Shown piece by piece: positions 7,491 to 20,965 of a stretch of 64,000 nucleotides of DNA; position 1 is the stretch's first letter; each line of letters starts with the position of its first letter. The translations under genes and the position numbers were made by a program. The stretch lies in assembly GCA_907165065.1 (NCBI GenBank), contig OU015538.1, positions 21,777,165 through 21,841,164 on the forward strand, in the 5' to 3' direction. The stretch comes from Caprimulgus europaeus. Its lineage: Eukaryota; Chordata; Aves; Caprimulgiformes; Caprimulgidae. The notes beneath the pieces were generated by a model. That model was not told the DNA's origin. It made no database searches and saw nothing but the letters and a program-made list of their open reading frames with translations.

Positions 7491-10400
7491 ACCAGAATGA
7501 TTTTTTACGAAGTGCTGTCAAATACATCAGACAGCAAGAAAACCTTTTTCTGATAAAATCCTTTGGCTCAGAATTTCCAATGTGACTGCTTAGAATTGCA
7601 GCAAATAACATTTTTCAGATAGATAGGGGACATTGTATTAAAAACTTTCTCTCTAGACTCAAAATTAACAACTGTTCCTTTGTGTTATTTCCTGAAAAGA
7701 AAAAAAACAACACCAGGTGATCTTTGAGAGCACAAATCTACAGCCATTGAGAGCTCAAATGTCATTGTACTCCCGTGGAGCTTGCCAGGAGGAGAATCAA
7801 TCTTTTTTTTTGCCATTAATCTCTGGTAAAATAAGGCTGATAGCACACAGTTCAACAGTTTTGCTTCCACTCATTGGAGGCAAGTTGCAGGCATCATCCA
7901 TTAGCCAGTCCCTTACAGCTTTACCTTGATTTTTTTTCTACTGCTTTTTGTGCTATACCCCTATGAGGTGATTAACCTGTTCATGATATAGCTGCAGAAC
8001 ACCTTCCCTATTCGTGTCCCATAAAGGCTGAAATACTGAAGCCCTTCCCAACCAGAGTAGCCAGTGGGGGAGAATGAAGCCTCGTTCTTGCAGGATATGT
8101 AAAATAACGGCGGAGGCAGTTCCAGGTGCGCGCCCGTATTTGAACTTGTTACCGTTCTCACCTAATTACGGCAGGGAAGCCAGGGTCAGGGCAATTAAGA
8201 CTGTGTAATCTGGGGGACAGAGACATGCAAGTAGCTGCGAGAGATCTTGTTTGTACCTCACCTGGCTGCTGTCGCTGAGGGAACCACGGCACAAGCCGAG
8301 GGGTTATGAGGCTCCATAGGGCTGGTACCGCAGACGGCCCCAGAGACCTCCCCCCCGTCAGCACGGAACGAGGCAGGAGCCTGCGGGAAACCAGCTTCAT
8401 TACTTCTACCTCCCACAGCTTTTCCTCATTATTTCACTGAGTCTGTTATTCTCAGTTTGGCCAGTGCTGCACAGAAGTAGCACATTTCTTACAGTTTTAA
8501 ATATTTTGTCCCTGTGTGCCAATCCTGCTAACTTTGCCTTGTCTTGTCTGTTAGATGTGTGAGTTCGTGTGGGTGGGGTAAGAGGCTTTAAAAATTGACT
8601 CTGCAGATGGGTGCAGAAAACGTTTTCACTTTCATCTACTTCAATTCTTAATGGTAAGAATGTCCCACACCTCTTGCTGCTCAGTGTAACTCTGTTCTGA
8701 TTTAGGACTGTAGGTTGCTTAACCCTCCCCTGTACCCCTGCTGGATGTCCAACGCTCACGTGCTCCTGGGAGAGGAGTTGCCCGGCTCCTGGCCGCTGCC
8801 TTCAGCGAGTTCTGATCAAGCTTGTGGCAGAGATTGGCGAGAGGATCCTGCGCTGCTCATCAGGCTGCCTGCATGCCTTGTCCCAGCAAGGGGGGAGATC
8901 TGATTGAGCATCATTACCTCTCAAGATGAAAGCACTTAGGAGAAGATGGGTTTGATGAGTCCCAGAGATGTGGCAGGACCCACCAGCCGGTCCCTGCCCA
9001 GGAGCAGCATCAGGCCAGTGCCAGGTTGCTCAGCAACCAGCAGCATCCCTGCACCGAAGGCGGCAGACCTGCACGGCGGCTTTCGGATGCCTCTGTTCAC
9101 GTGTTTTGAAACAAATCTTGCTTTAAATACAGGGCTGAGCAGATGTCTTAGGTAATACTTCTGGAACAGTTACAATCACCTGAAATGTTATTCTTCTCTT
9201 TGCCCAGATTCATCCCTGTCACCTCCAGAGAAGCACTAGCGTATTTTCCTTCTCCTGCAGACTGAGGTTTTCAGAACAGCCTGTTCGTGCACGGTCACGA
9301 AATGACTGAAGTGCTTGGTCCATTTGATCAAAGCCAATCACTGCGGCGCTGAGAACTTCAAGAAACTTCATTCCTAATGAAACACACATTTGTACCATTT
9401 ATTGTGTCTTGCACAACTGCAGAGCTGGGGAGGGGTTATGGGTCACAACCAATACATGGGATGTGACTTCCAGGTTCCTACATGAAATCCGGTCCAAGAC
9501 AGCAATGCTGACAGATCCATTTTCCCAGTGTCCAGCTGGGAGAAGCCTGGGATAAGGCCACTTCCACTGCCGGACAGGGATGACCACCTAAGGTGAGATA
9601 CCAGAGGGTGATGGCGATTCCATGGCTCCACTGACATCCATGGGCGCTTTGCTGCTGCCTCCAGCAGGCCAGCGTTTCATCCAGCCTTAAACACACCATG
9701 GATCAGGATCTCAAGGAGGCATCAGAACGTTTTCCTTTATCTGAAGTGTTTAACCTTACTGGTTGTGTCCCATCTTAGCAGACACAGCTCTTCCTCAATA
9801 CATCTTAGAGGTTGTTTTAAGTCCTTGTTTCCAGCCCTGCAATTTAAAGACCTTGTAACATGACTAAAGAATATCATAGAGAAAAGATGTGTCATGGCTC
9901 AGCTAGAGTGTGATTGAGGTTCTGTTGTGTTGGTCATAGTGTGAGCTGCTGTGGGAGAGAGATTGCCCATTGGAAGCTTCACTAAAACTACACATCTGTG
10001 TCACATTGTTACAGGTCACAAAAACTCTGATGCAATGTCCCAGAGGTGTAAAACTGAACAATTTAATCCGTAAGCATATTTTCACTACTAATTGGACACT
10101 GAGGAGCCCATTCTTTCATCAGGTAAATATATTGTGTGACTGAAGAAGTAGTTTAATGTGTCCTAGATCTTTATTAAAACTGGAGGCAGTGTGGTACACT
10201 TACTCCTGCGCTAGCATATTTTTCTTTTCCTGAAACTCTGAACAGCAGCACACAGAGAATGGGACACTGGCAGCAAAACCCCCGCTCAGGACCGAGCTGA
10301 TCACTGCTCCAGGTGACTGGGATGTTTCTGCAGAGGAGCAGTGACTGAAGACAGCTCTACAGATCCACTATCACAGAGCTTGCTGACAGCATGTTAGCCA

Positions 10401-11395
10401 GCAAGGGACTATAAATCTCCCAAACATTATGACAATTTATTTCAGCTGCATAGGAGGAGAACTGATTTATCTGATTTTTCCCCCTTAGTCCTCTTATCCA
10501 TCCTTCTTTCTGAAAAACCTTTGCCTGGGCAATTTGAGATCCAGAGATCAGTAAGCCAGCGACCAAACTGCAAATGCACACTGCCCGGCTGTTTAACCCA
10601 CCCCTGCTCACTGCAGCGAGGTGACCTGCGTCCCTCCCATGCCACTTCTGAGTCACTCCTCTGGGATCCCAGGTTGTCTCTACAGTCTCCCCATCTACTG
10701 CCTGTTCTGAGCTCCCTGCCTCCCGCAGAGCAGCACATGGGCAGGTGTGAAAAGCACCCTTTGATCCTGACAGAGCCAGGAGAGCTTCCAAAGTGGATAG
10801 CTTCTGTCTCTTCTGTTCTTACCTGGCTCCTTTGCTGACTACCACACACCCTGGGCACTGACCTGGAGGCAGGTGCAGGGTGGCTGGAGGAGCTCAGCGG
10901 CTGCAGCCATATTATTCCACACTACAGACCACACAGAGTCCTGGAGTAACAGGCAAAGTAGATCAGACGTGTCCCTGGGCTTGCCCTGGTTAGGTAGATC
11001 CAGGTCTGGCTGGTGTGTACTGATCGTGTGCACTACCCGAGGAACAGCTCTGGCTTTCTGGAATAAGGAAGAAATGTGCCTGTGTAATAAATTAAAAGGA
11101 AAACCAGAATAGTGCATCCCCGAGGGAGACAGTAGAGATGAAAAGTATTTGGCAAGGGAAACCTCACTTAGATGACCTGGAAATGAAAAGCCATAAATAG
11201 CAAAATGGTTGTAACACACAGGTGTGGAGGGCTGTCTCTCCCTCCTCCCTTTTGTTTTTTTACAGCTATTAAGCACAATGATGGGGAAAATGGCAGCTAG
11301 TCTGCAGGAGAGCTATGTACACACAGTACTGACACCTCTGGGCAACGGCCCTGTATCTCACCTGTATCTCACCCCACCCAGTCTGGAAGGACATC
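7491..11395. other. non-coding upstream DNA, no gene recognised
   Basis: Ordinary mixed-composition DNA. Open frames do not exceed about 145 codons on either strand, and none resembles a known protein or shows matching splice sites. No tRNA-like fold, satellite or recognisable transposon was seen before the CR1 fragment that starts near 11396. Confidence 0.45.
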
Positions 11396-11880
11396 CCACT
11401 GAGGGCGAGTTCTGGGCTCCTCAGTTCAAGAAAGACCAGGAATGACTGGAGAGAGTCCAGTGGAGGCTACAAAGATGATGAGGGGACTGGAGCATCTTGC
11501 TGCTGAGGAAAGGCTGAGAGAGCTGGGTCTGTTCAGCCTGGAGAAGAGCAACTGAGAGGGGATCCCATCAATGCTGATCAATACCTACTGGGCGGGTGCC
11601 GAGAGGATGGAGCCAGACTCCTCTCAGTGGTGCTCAGCAACAGGACAGAGCGCTGATGGGCACAAACTGGTGCACAGAAAATTCCAGCTGAAGATGAGGG
11701 AAAACTTCTTCACTGTGAGGGTGTCAAAGCCCTGGAACAGGCTACTCAGAGAGGTTGTGGAGTCTCCTTCTCTGGAGATGTTAAAAACCCACCCGGGCAC
11801 AATGCTGTGCAACCTGCTCAAGATGGACCTGCTTTGGCAGGGGGCTGGACTGGATGAAGAAGCATGTGGTGCTGAGAGGC
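11396..11880 (+). mobile_element. CR1 LINE fragment, 3' part, plus orientation
   Basis: Long, clear similarity to the 3' portion of avian CR1 retrotransposons. It enters at the 'gggctcctcagttcaagaaa' segment, passes 'ggagcatct', 'ctgaggaaaggctgagag', 'ctgttcagcctggagaagag', 'cttcactgtgagggtg' and 'gagaggttgtggagtctcc', and reaches the 'gggggctggactggatga' segment. The 5' end is truncated, as is usual for CR1. The 3' end loses similarity after about 11860, and no terminal ATTCTRTG repeats are found. Indels and substitutions break any reading frame, so this is a dead copy. The 127-codon frame 11571-11954 on this strand is derived from it. Confidence 0.9.
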
Positions 11881-12193
11881 TGGATGGGTTCATGTTCACC
11901 ACGTTTTCTTCTGCAGTACAAAAGAAACCTGCTGGTGAACCCGTTTTTCCATGATTTGCTTCCTACTGCCCTTCAATTAATATTGAAAAGTTTTGCCTTA
12001 CAGTACAAAAAATTGTTATTGACATCATTAGAGGCAGAAAATCTTGGCACAAAGAGGCAACAGAGACTTCTGGCCTTTCTGCATCCTGAGCAGTATTTCT
12101 AGAATACTGCTCCCACGGGGAGAGATATATTGTTTTTATTTCTTAGCCTTTATCTTTGCTGCTCTGATTGCAGCCTTACAGCTCACACAGATG

Positions 12194-12248
12194 CAGACAC
12201 AGACACACAGACACACAGACACACACAGACACAGACACACACACACAC
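12194..12248 (+). repeat. (ACAGAC)/(AC) microsatellite
   Basis: Interrupted array of CAGACA and CACACA units, ending in a run of AC dinucleotides before CCC. Imperfect, about 55 bp. Confidence 0.9.
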
Positions 12249-15200
12249 CCCTGCTGCAGCTCTTTCAGCTGCTGTGAATGACAGGAACCCAGCAAATGAA
12301 GGAGGTGTGTGCATGTGAATGCATTACAGGAGAGAGCTGGATCAGACCAAGCACTGTAGATCTCATACTGTCTGTACAGAGTATGTCTAAATCTGGGCAC
12401 GCAGTAGCACTTTCCATCTCTCTGGTCTAGCTGCCCACTTCAGCAATGTCTCAACCAGACAGGTTTCAGGAAGGCAAGGCTGGGGGAAGGCAGCTCGGGT
12501 GCAGGAGCCCTCTCACATGTCAGACAGATTCCTGCTCCCAACAATAAGAAAACTGCAATTCCGGGCCCTGCAGGGCACACCTGCCTCGTGGTGCACAGAG
12601 CACAGACATAGCAGGAGCTACACCAAGAGCAGGACTGTGCAATCAGTACTTACTCTGATATATGGTTGAGAAATATCGTACTAGGCTTTAAAATGTTGTG
12701 AAATCTCAGGAAAGGCTTTAGCAGTCAAAAGCAACCTTCTCAAATTCAAGTCTTCCATGCTAGGTTTGCATTTGAATGGCTGCAGTCTTTTCCCATGCTG
12801 GGAATGGAGATAAGGAAAGCTGTTAATGGTTACAACCCTCATCCGACTGAACAGAGAACAGAAATGCTAAGCAGTGAAGTGTTGGGCTTTGCCCTGCTCA
12901 ACCAACAACTGAGTTCAATGACTTATTTTACATAATTGTAACTGGAACCGTTCTTTCAGAGCCGGCTTTTTAGAGCTGATGGTTGCTCATCATGCGACGT
13001 TCTAGGTGCTTTCATGTGCTGTTGTTGCAAGTTCGTCTGGGGAGTCTTTCTGTGCTTGTAAATTATCGGCAGATGTCTCGTTTTTCTGAAACGTCAAGAA
13101 ACTGGCAGCTTTGCTCATTTAAAAAAACCAAAAAACATTGTTGTTGTTGTTATTGTAGCTCCCTATTAAACAAAAGAGAGTCTTCAGGCTTGCATGTATT
13201 TGTATTCGATTGTTTTTCAGTTTTTCCCCTAAGGAATCTGGCCTTTTGATATCAAGCCCTATTTTGAAAGCAGAGACTAGAAATGCCATCTCTGGTCAGG
13301 TTTTGAAATCCTGCCTCTCCTTGCTGTGGAGTGAGGTTCCTGCAGCCTCCCTAGCCCAGCGCCCACCCTGCCCGGCCGGCCCTGCTCACGGTCAGATTCC
13401 TGCTGTAATTGCCCCCCCTGTGACCAGCCCCGCGGCCCCGCAGTGCAGCGAGCTGCTGCCTTCGGACAGACTGAAGGGAAGCCTGCCACTATCGTTTCTT
13501 GTTCCTTTGCATCAAGCACCAGATTTCACCCCTGGTGCCTGGTCTCCTCCCCTGGAACCTGGGGCCGCTTTGGCCCTGGCTGGCTGGAAGGGGTGGTGGT
13601 GTGTGAGCCGTGTCTCTGGAGCCCTGCTGGCTCCTGCAGGGCTACACTTTGCTTACTTTGATGACTCGTGTTTCATGGATTTTATTCCATTTTGATACAC
13701 TTGTAACCCTTCAAACCTAAGCCCGTGTAGTGTCATGTTCTAACCCACCCAGGGTCAGCCTGAAATACCAACTTTCTGGTCTTGTTTGTGCCAAACAGGC
13801 AACGGTCACTGACCCACAGAGAATATCAAACCGTTGTTATATGATTTTCCTTGCAGCAGTACAGCCCAGGCGCATAACAAAGCTGGTCCAGCACACCAAC
13901 ACACTCGACATTTCTTTCAAGCTGGTACATTCTGTGATCCCTTGAAGCACACACTCTGCAGGGTCCCTCAGTTTGGCTGAAAGCAGAGCCTTCTGCATGT
14001 GTCACAAGTGTGAAGCCAGCTACAAGGATTTAGAAGAGCTGCTTTGCTGGAGGATGGATGTTGTGTTTGTAAATGTGCTGCAGAAAGCTAGGAGAAACAT
14101 TCACTCACATTAGAGAAAACTCAGCTTAAAAGGAAAACGGAATTCCCCTGTGCCAGAATCTCTGTCTGTTGTCTGACAACCATGTTTACATGGTTTTCTG
14201 GGAAGTCAAGAGTTTCAACCCATAATTTAGTGCTTCCTTCCTCTTCACTAGAGCTGCTTACACCAGCTCCTCAGGGGCATCTGTTTTTGTGCTCCATTAG
14301 ACAAAATCCTGTGTGGTGTTAACAAAACAAAGTGAAGTGGAAACAAACAAAGTGAGCAGTGTATTTCCACTTGATTGCCACCATTCAGGTCCTGCCTCAC
14401 AGCTGATCTTTGAGTACCTTAAATCTGTGCTGCCTGCTGAACATGAGCTGAACTGAGTTGGTCTACACATGGTAGCAAAAAAACCCCCAAAACCCACAAA
14501 ATGTTTTCAGCCTTTTCAGCCTGGAGAAATAAGTTTAGAAGAAACGCAAGAAATAGATGTCCCAACGACCACAGTAAAGCCAAGCAGCTGATTTTCCCCC
14601 TTGATGTCCATGACTTTACCACAGGGAAAGGGAAAGGCCAATGGCTGTACAATTTTTGGCAGCCAAAGAACAGAGAGATAAACTAGCAGGCTGTTCTCCC
14701 TGTTTTTATTTTAGGGGTGGTTAATCCTTCCTTGCCCTTTTTGGATCTTCCTACAACCCCGCATTAGGCCTGTAATACCTCCATGGCCTCAGTGCCTTCA
14801 GGGCATTGTGCTTTTTATAAGACAAGACAGCTCTGCATAGCTGTCCCGGTGCAGGCAGTCCAGCTGCTGTCCTTGTACTCGGCTCTGTGCTCACATCTGT
14901 CAGGCGCGTTTGTCTCACAGGCACAGAGGTGTAATCACCCCGCTACGCATCCAGTGGAGCTGGGAAGATTCTCCAGCCCTAACACTTGGTTGTCATAACG
15001 CTGGACTCAAGTGCAATGAGAAAACTGATCTGAGCAAACAAGAATGAGGCTGGTTTATGTATAAATAATCCTGTTAGACCTGGAAACACAAACACAGCTA
15101 GTGTTAGATCAATGAGCTGCATGACAACAACACGGAAACCCGAACTGGCTGTTTTCACTCTCCAGTGTAACTGATAGGCGCAGAGACAACAAAGGCCGGG

Positions 15201-17700
15201 AAGGGAAGGCTGAGAATGAGATGTTTGCTTGTCTTTGAGCCTCCACAATCTTTTGGGCTTTGAGGCTTGCGTAAAGTCCAAACCATCTGTACTTGTTAGT
15301 GGAATCCAGCCAGGCCTGAAAAATCAGGGACCTGATTCAAAGAAGGAGGAATCAGAATGTGTAATAGAGCTGCAGATAAGATGGAAGTCTTACCCATGAT
15401 CTTCTTGGGTAAGAGATTTAAGAGCTGAGAAGATCAGCTGAAAGGAATCAGTTGCTTTCACCAGTGCAACAGCAAATATTTAAAGTCCCATTGAAAAATC
15501 CTAGTGTGTCTCAAAGGTATCAACAGTGGGCCAATGTAGTATTTCCAATTCATCTTTTTCTCTGCAAAGAAAGTCTCTTTTCAACAAATTGTCTGTTCTT
15601 GTTCCAGATCTCAGTAACAGCACTGCAAATCCATATTAGCTGCACATTGGGTAATATGGGACATGTTGCCTCCATACTGTCTTATCTGTTTATCTGCAAG
15701 AAGGTGCCAGGCTCTGCCTTGTGCTTACTGACTGATTGCTGCCTTCATTGTGTTGATTCATTTGGCAGAGTGAAATGCAATTCCTTATCCAGCTCTATCT
15801 TCTTCTCAGCCGTGCAAGAACGTTTCGCATGCAATCACACTTAGGGAATGCTTCCAGTCATTTTTAAGGGTGGGATCTTACTGATTTTGGATGAAATTAT
15901 AAGTTTTGACAGGAAATGGGGGACCAACAGCTGCAGACACTGCAATATAATAGTAAATAAAACAAAGAGACGTTGATGAAAGAACCACAAACATCCAGCA
16001 GAGAAAAGAGACTTTCCCTGCCAGCTCTGCCCTTCCTTACAATGGTTGGGGTGTTGCTGTCTTGAAAAAGCTGTCTTGTCAAGTAGAAAGAAAATTCCTT
16101 TTCCTTTGTGTAAGGCCTTGGCATAAAGGACAGATTTCCCTCTATAAAGCTCCCCTGTCCCGTGAGCACGCCAGCCCCTCTGCCTCTGTCAACAACTCTT
16201 CCCCTGGAACCAAACTCTGGCAACAGTCAAGCTGGAAGACACGAGCACTCTACGGCAAAGCACCATGTCCTGGCTACCTTCCACTTGCTCTGCAGAACAG
16301 GAGGGTTCAAGGATGTGCACGAATTCTCCCCAAACCCAGAGTTACTCTTGCATTTCTGGCCATGGTTTTGAGTATCTAATTTAATGGCTTTCTGTTTTGA
16401 ACTTAGATCTTCTGCATCCTCCAGTGACACTCTGACAGGACAATCCATCTTGGTGCTGACTGCTCATGCAGCACTGAGCTGCCTGACAGTATTTGAAGTC
16501 CATAAAGATGATTTTGCATGAATGTCGTTTAAAGACACATTATGAGTACCTGGAATAAAACTGTAGTGCAGAAATGTATTACTATTTTAGCATGAACCTG
16601 TAGGAAGATTTTTAATTCCCTCACAAATTCCCAGCCTATGTAGGCTGGTGACAACAGGGAACAAGTGGCCAATGCTGAGCTGTGATGCGGTGGCTGCTAG
16701 AAGTTTATGTCCAGAGCCTGGTTGTGTCTCCTTTACAGCCAGTTGTCCCCAGCTCTCCTCCTGCCACGGTGCTGCCCATGCCCAGTGCAGGACCCCAGGC
16801 TGCTGTCTCAGAGTCATTCATTCTGGAAATGGTGCATTAATACCTCACACACTATGACCTAATCTTCACTTTAATTTAGCCTCATGCTGAGGTCTTATGC
16901 CTGGAATTTGCATATATCTTAAGGTCTCTGTTTTCTTCCCTGTCACTCTATACCTGTGTTTATACTGTCTTTTACACATCACATCTCTTTTGTTTCTCCT
17001 GCTGGTGGGGCTGGAGAATGTTACACAGTGTTCCTCGTTCAGTTCACATCACAGTCAGGATGTGTGGGAGCACTCCACCAGTCAGAGTGCAGTCATGGTG
17101 CAGAAATAAGGGGGAAATCAATTTTTGCAGATTGTGTTCAATAAAAACATATCAAAACCTGTCCATTTGGGCTCCTTGAAAGAGAAGTATTGAAAAGCCA
17201 CATTTGAACTGATCTCATAAAACCTTCTGGAGGAAAGGTCTGCCACCGCCGCAACCCCGAGGGAAAGGCAAAGGTGCTTATTAACTATAATCATAATTAA
17301 GGAGGTGGGAACAAAGCGAAGCTGCCTCCCAAGGTACGCAGGTTAGAGAGATCTCCCAAAGTAAACCAAAGCGCTCTCTGATTCTCTCCAGTGTTTTGAC
17401 ATGATGACAGATGATCTGCGAGAGGGCTGGGGTCTGGTGGACGCTCCTCTCCGCAGCGCTGCCGCTGCACGACCCAGCAATGTCCTCTGGCAGGAGGAGG
17501 GCTCAGCACCCATCCAACGCACGTCGGTAAGCGTGCGCGCCGGCCAGGGCTCCTTCAGCCAACACAGTCAACTTCTGCTGCTGGGGAAAAGAAATTGGAG
17601 CATGATGTAGGTGGGAAAGGGAAAAGAATAGGACTTTTCTGTTTCCTCCACCCTCTGGTCTCCATCGAGAATCAAGTACACGGCTTGGGCTAAACAGGAT
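12249..17700. other. non-coding DNA, no gene recognised
   Basis: Mixed composition with a GC-richer segment at about 13330-13640. A plus-strand frame of 161 codons (13210-13695) lies over it, with no recognisable protein features. A short run of TTG trinucleotides occurs at about 13138-13155. No RNA gene or identifiable repeat family was seen. Confidence 0.4.
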
Positions 17701-18050
17701 CTGAGCAACTTCTTGTTCCACAGAACTCCAGGAAGGGTTTGCACAAATGGCCCGAGGAGCTCCCTGCTCTGCGGGACGGGCGATTTCTGGAGAGAGCCTG
17801 AGCAGCTGAGAGCGATTGCCAACGTGCTAATGCTAATTCAGAACAATCCAGTTCATATAGTGCAATCAGACAAGATTCCTGATGCCTTAAAAGATCAGCT
17901 TAGACTAAGAGGAGGAAATTTCTCTGAGATTAGTGAACTTCAAGGCTCTAGGAATACAAGTTCAAGAACAATTAATAGTTACTACAATGCTACTACGATC
18001 ATGTACGCTTGATATTTAACAAATAATAATTAAAATCATTTACAGACAAG
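17701..18050. other. AT-rich stretch with homeodomain-like core motifs, possible conserved element
   Basis: From about 17815 to 18050 the DNA is AT-rich without being simple sequence. It contains repeated ATTA/TAAT cores (for example 'gctaatgctaattcag' and 'aataataattaaaatcat'). A 100-codon plus-strand frame crosses it (17713-18012) but matches nothing I know. Conservation cannot be tested here. I list it only as the kind of segment that turns out to be a conserved non-coding element upstream of developmental genes. Confidence 0.2.
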
Positions 18051-20440
18051 CAGATAGTTGAAAAGACATTCACAAAAAAAATCTGAAGGTGTTTCTAGGG
18101 TTTGGCATAACAAAAGAATTCATATAACCAACAATTTAATCAAAATCAACAAGAAGTACGGGGATTTTTAGCTTGCTAAGAATACTTATTTCACTGTTAT
18201 TTTCTGGGCTCATATTGATTAAAAAGGAGATGAAAAAAGAGGTATTTTTCAAAAGTTGGGGATTTTCCCCCTATTTCTTAATAAAAACTACTTTCCTTTG
18301 CATGAAAGATTTCCATCAGAAGAAAAGTAATCATCACAGTTGCTTCAGCAATGGTCATAACTGACATAACTATTTTAGAATTAGGTCTTAAACATTTATT
18401 TCTTTAGTAATCTGTTGCATAAGTTATGCCTCACTCGTAACCTGTCTGAGATCCTCCCTCTTCCAGGCTCCCCAGGTGAAGCAAGCAGGGCATGGAGAGC
18501 TTTTCCTGGACATTTCAACTCCTCAGCGCTGCAGCAACAAAACACTGCGGTTCTCTGCCCTCTCCTAAGACCTTGTCTCACCTCTCTAACACGCCAGGCT
18601 TCCTTCTGGGGAGCTCTCTGGGAATCAGATGTCCTGCAACCTCCACTGTAGCCCATGAGAAACAAGACACAAGGCAATGGAGGAATCGCAGCAGCAAACA
18701 GAGGGGATGGGTAAATGAGACATTGCGCTGGTGCTGCCTTGGAGCCTCCAGTCTGTGGGCACCGGGCTGAGACCCGCCAGGAGATCCGTCTGTTGCACTG
18801 TGTGTGTCTGTGCAGAAGAGTTCTGTCCTCTGCAGCCAGCCAGACAGCAGTGTGCTTGTAGAACCCTACGAGATGTAACTCTGACTCCACGAGCTCCCTT
18901 TATTTTCTGTTTCTGGCACTTGAAATGCTGCTGCTGGAAAACAGACTGAACAGATAGTTATTAATTTTATTTTAACTTCCCAGTTCTTTTGTACTCTTAA
19001 TGCTGGCAAGTGCAAGTGGTTCAGTAGTCAGCCCTTACTGCCTTCTAAAACAGCTTGGTAGACATTCTCTGCCCAGCTAAAGAAAACAGCCTTGAAGCAT
19101 CTTTTTGCACGCTTCTTCCCAAAGAAACAATTTTCATATATTTTTATATTTAGCTTCAAAATTGGACTTATTTCTATAGACAAATGTTGGCTCTGGGGAA
19201 GACAGATTTCCATAACTTCTGCAAAACCTGTTTCCTTACTGATTGTAGTGGTGTTGGACTTGGCTGCTGAAGATCACAAAGCAAAGTTTTCCGCACAGGT
19301 GACGCTTTCTTTTATGCTGCAGAAAGTACCTCTTCCAATTTACTCCTGAGCTGTGTCAGCTTTCAACCCATGGGAAGTATTCCCTGTTCCCCTTGCTTGA
19401 AGGTGGAGTACTCTTACTCTTCTTACAAGGCAAAAGGGACCACGCAGGATGTCCACTCCTGAAAAAATAAATCATCCCTGCTCAAAAATACAAGGGGGTG
19501 TCAGGGCACATGCGACCCGCTGCAAGCTGGGCTGCCAAGAAGTCCTTGAAGGTCTCTGAAAGAAAGTTCAAGGGGACCAGAACCACTTGCTTTGCCAGAT
19601 TTCTGAGCCCAAGTGACTGTCCAGGCAGCAGTAGCACATCGTATACCCGTGTCTTAGCTGGCAAAATAGGCACTTGAGTGCAGGGCTCTGAGGAGCTCGA
19701 GCGAGGTAGAGCTGTCAGCTGCAAACAGGTCTGAGCTGGTGGGACACTGCAGAATGTTTTCCCTCTCTTGGTTGTGGACATGGACATTTGCACTGTCTGA
19801 ACTCTGCTTGAGTTCTTATGAAAGCAGCAGCTGACCTGCAGGTTTTCACCCCTGAAGCCACGTCTGTGGCACCATTTGGGCCGAGTCACAGTGTCTGAGA
19901 TTAGCTGTGGGCGTTCTTTCTATGCAAGGACGTATCAGACATGGGCAGAGTGTGTAGTGCTCTGGAGTGGATGTCTGTTCTCTCTTGCTGGGCCTCAGTT
20001 CTACTCCAAGCAATGATTCATTACTTTAATTTTAGCCTTTTTAGCAATTTTCCCTAGCTGAGGGCTAGGGACTGACAGCTGACAGTCAGCAGAGGACACA
20101 AGCACCTGAGCTTAGGAATGCTTCCACATGCAGGCAGGATCTCAGGTTCACCCTGAATAAACTGGTACCACGGTGCTCCACCTTCTTGCCAAATCGTGGG
20201 GCTGTGATTCTTCCTCAGCCTTAAGCTTCTTTGTACGGTTCCTCCAGCAACTCAGCATGACTACAATGTTTGCTCTGTGCCAATGGGTATAGAGACAGTT
20301 TCTCTGCCTATCTTGTTTGCTTTCACCTGAGCTTCTCTTCAGTGATTATTTCTGAGGACCATTAAGTTGATGTCAATCTTATTTTCACCTTTCATTTTTC
20401 CCCAAGGCATAATTAAGCCCATTCACCACCGTTCCATGTA
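18051..20440. other. non-coding DNA, no gene recognised
   Basis: Mixed composition. The minus-strand frames 18396-18890 (164 codons) and 19482-19889 (135 codons) show no family signature. A pair of short hairpins occurs around 20052-20090: a 7-bp stem CCCTAGC/GCTAGGG, then CTGAC/GTCAG. They could be chance. No transposon was recognised. Confidence 0.4.
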
Positions 20441-20965
20441 AATTTAGGCCCAAGTATCAGGCACTGGTTGCACAGTATCCTCGGGAGTCCATTTGGTAAC
20501 TTTACCCATCAACCTTAAAATTAATGCTGTTGATGGTGGAAGCAAATGCCCTGATGCTGTTACTCCTTGGCAGCATCCTGACCTACAGAGGGATGGTACT
20601 AAGAAACTGGAAATTGAGTTGTTTTTCTGTACTATTCCCATTCCTTTCTTGTGTCTGAACCATTCCAGTTCCTCACACTGAATTTGCAACAAATATTTTA
20701 CAGCTTTCTCAGCTGTGGTTTGACCCATGGCCTTTTGTAAATTCTCCTATCAAGGGTATCTCTTTTAGCACCTTTTACATGCAGACCACTATGAAAATAA
20801 ACCCTAACGAATGTGCAAAACTTCCTTGTAAGGCTGGTGAGCTTTCTGATCCTTCATCTCTCTGTGATGAAGTTCTCCATTTTCTCCAAGCTCATAAAAG
20901 AGTCAATGTCAGAATCAAGGTTAAAGCTCAGAAATCCTTAGCTCCTGTTGCTGGGGTCTGACCTT
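20441..20965. other. pair of unidentified open frames on opposite strands
   Basis: A minus-strand frame of 94 codons (20444-20728) lies beside a plus-strand frame of 60 codons (20779-20961). The composition of both translations looks more protein-like than the GC-patch frames elsewhere. Neither resembles a domain I can name, and no consistent splice sites or start context tie them to a gene. They could be chance frames or remnants of an unrecognised transposon. Confidence 0.15.
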
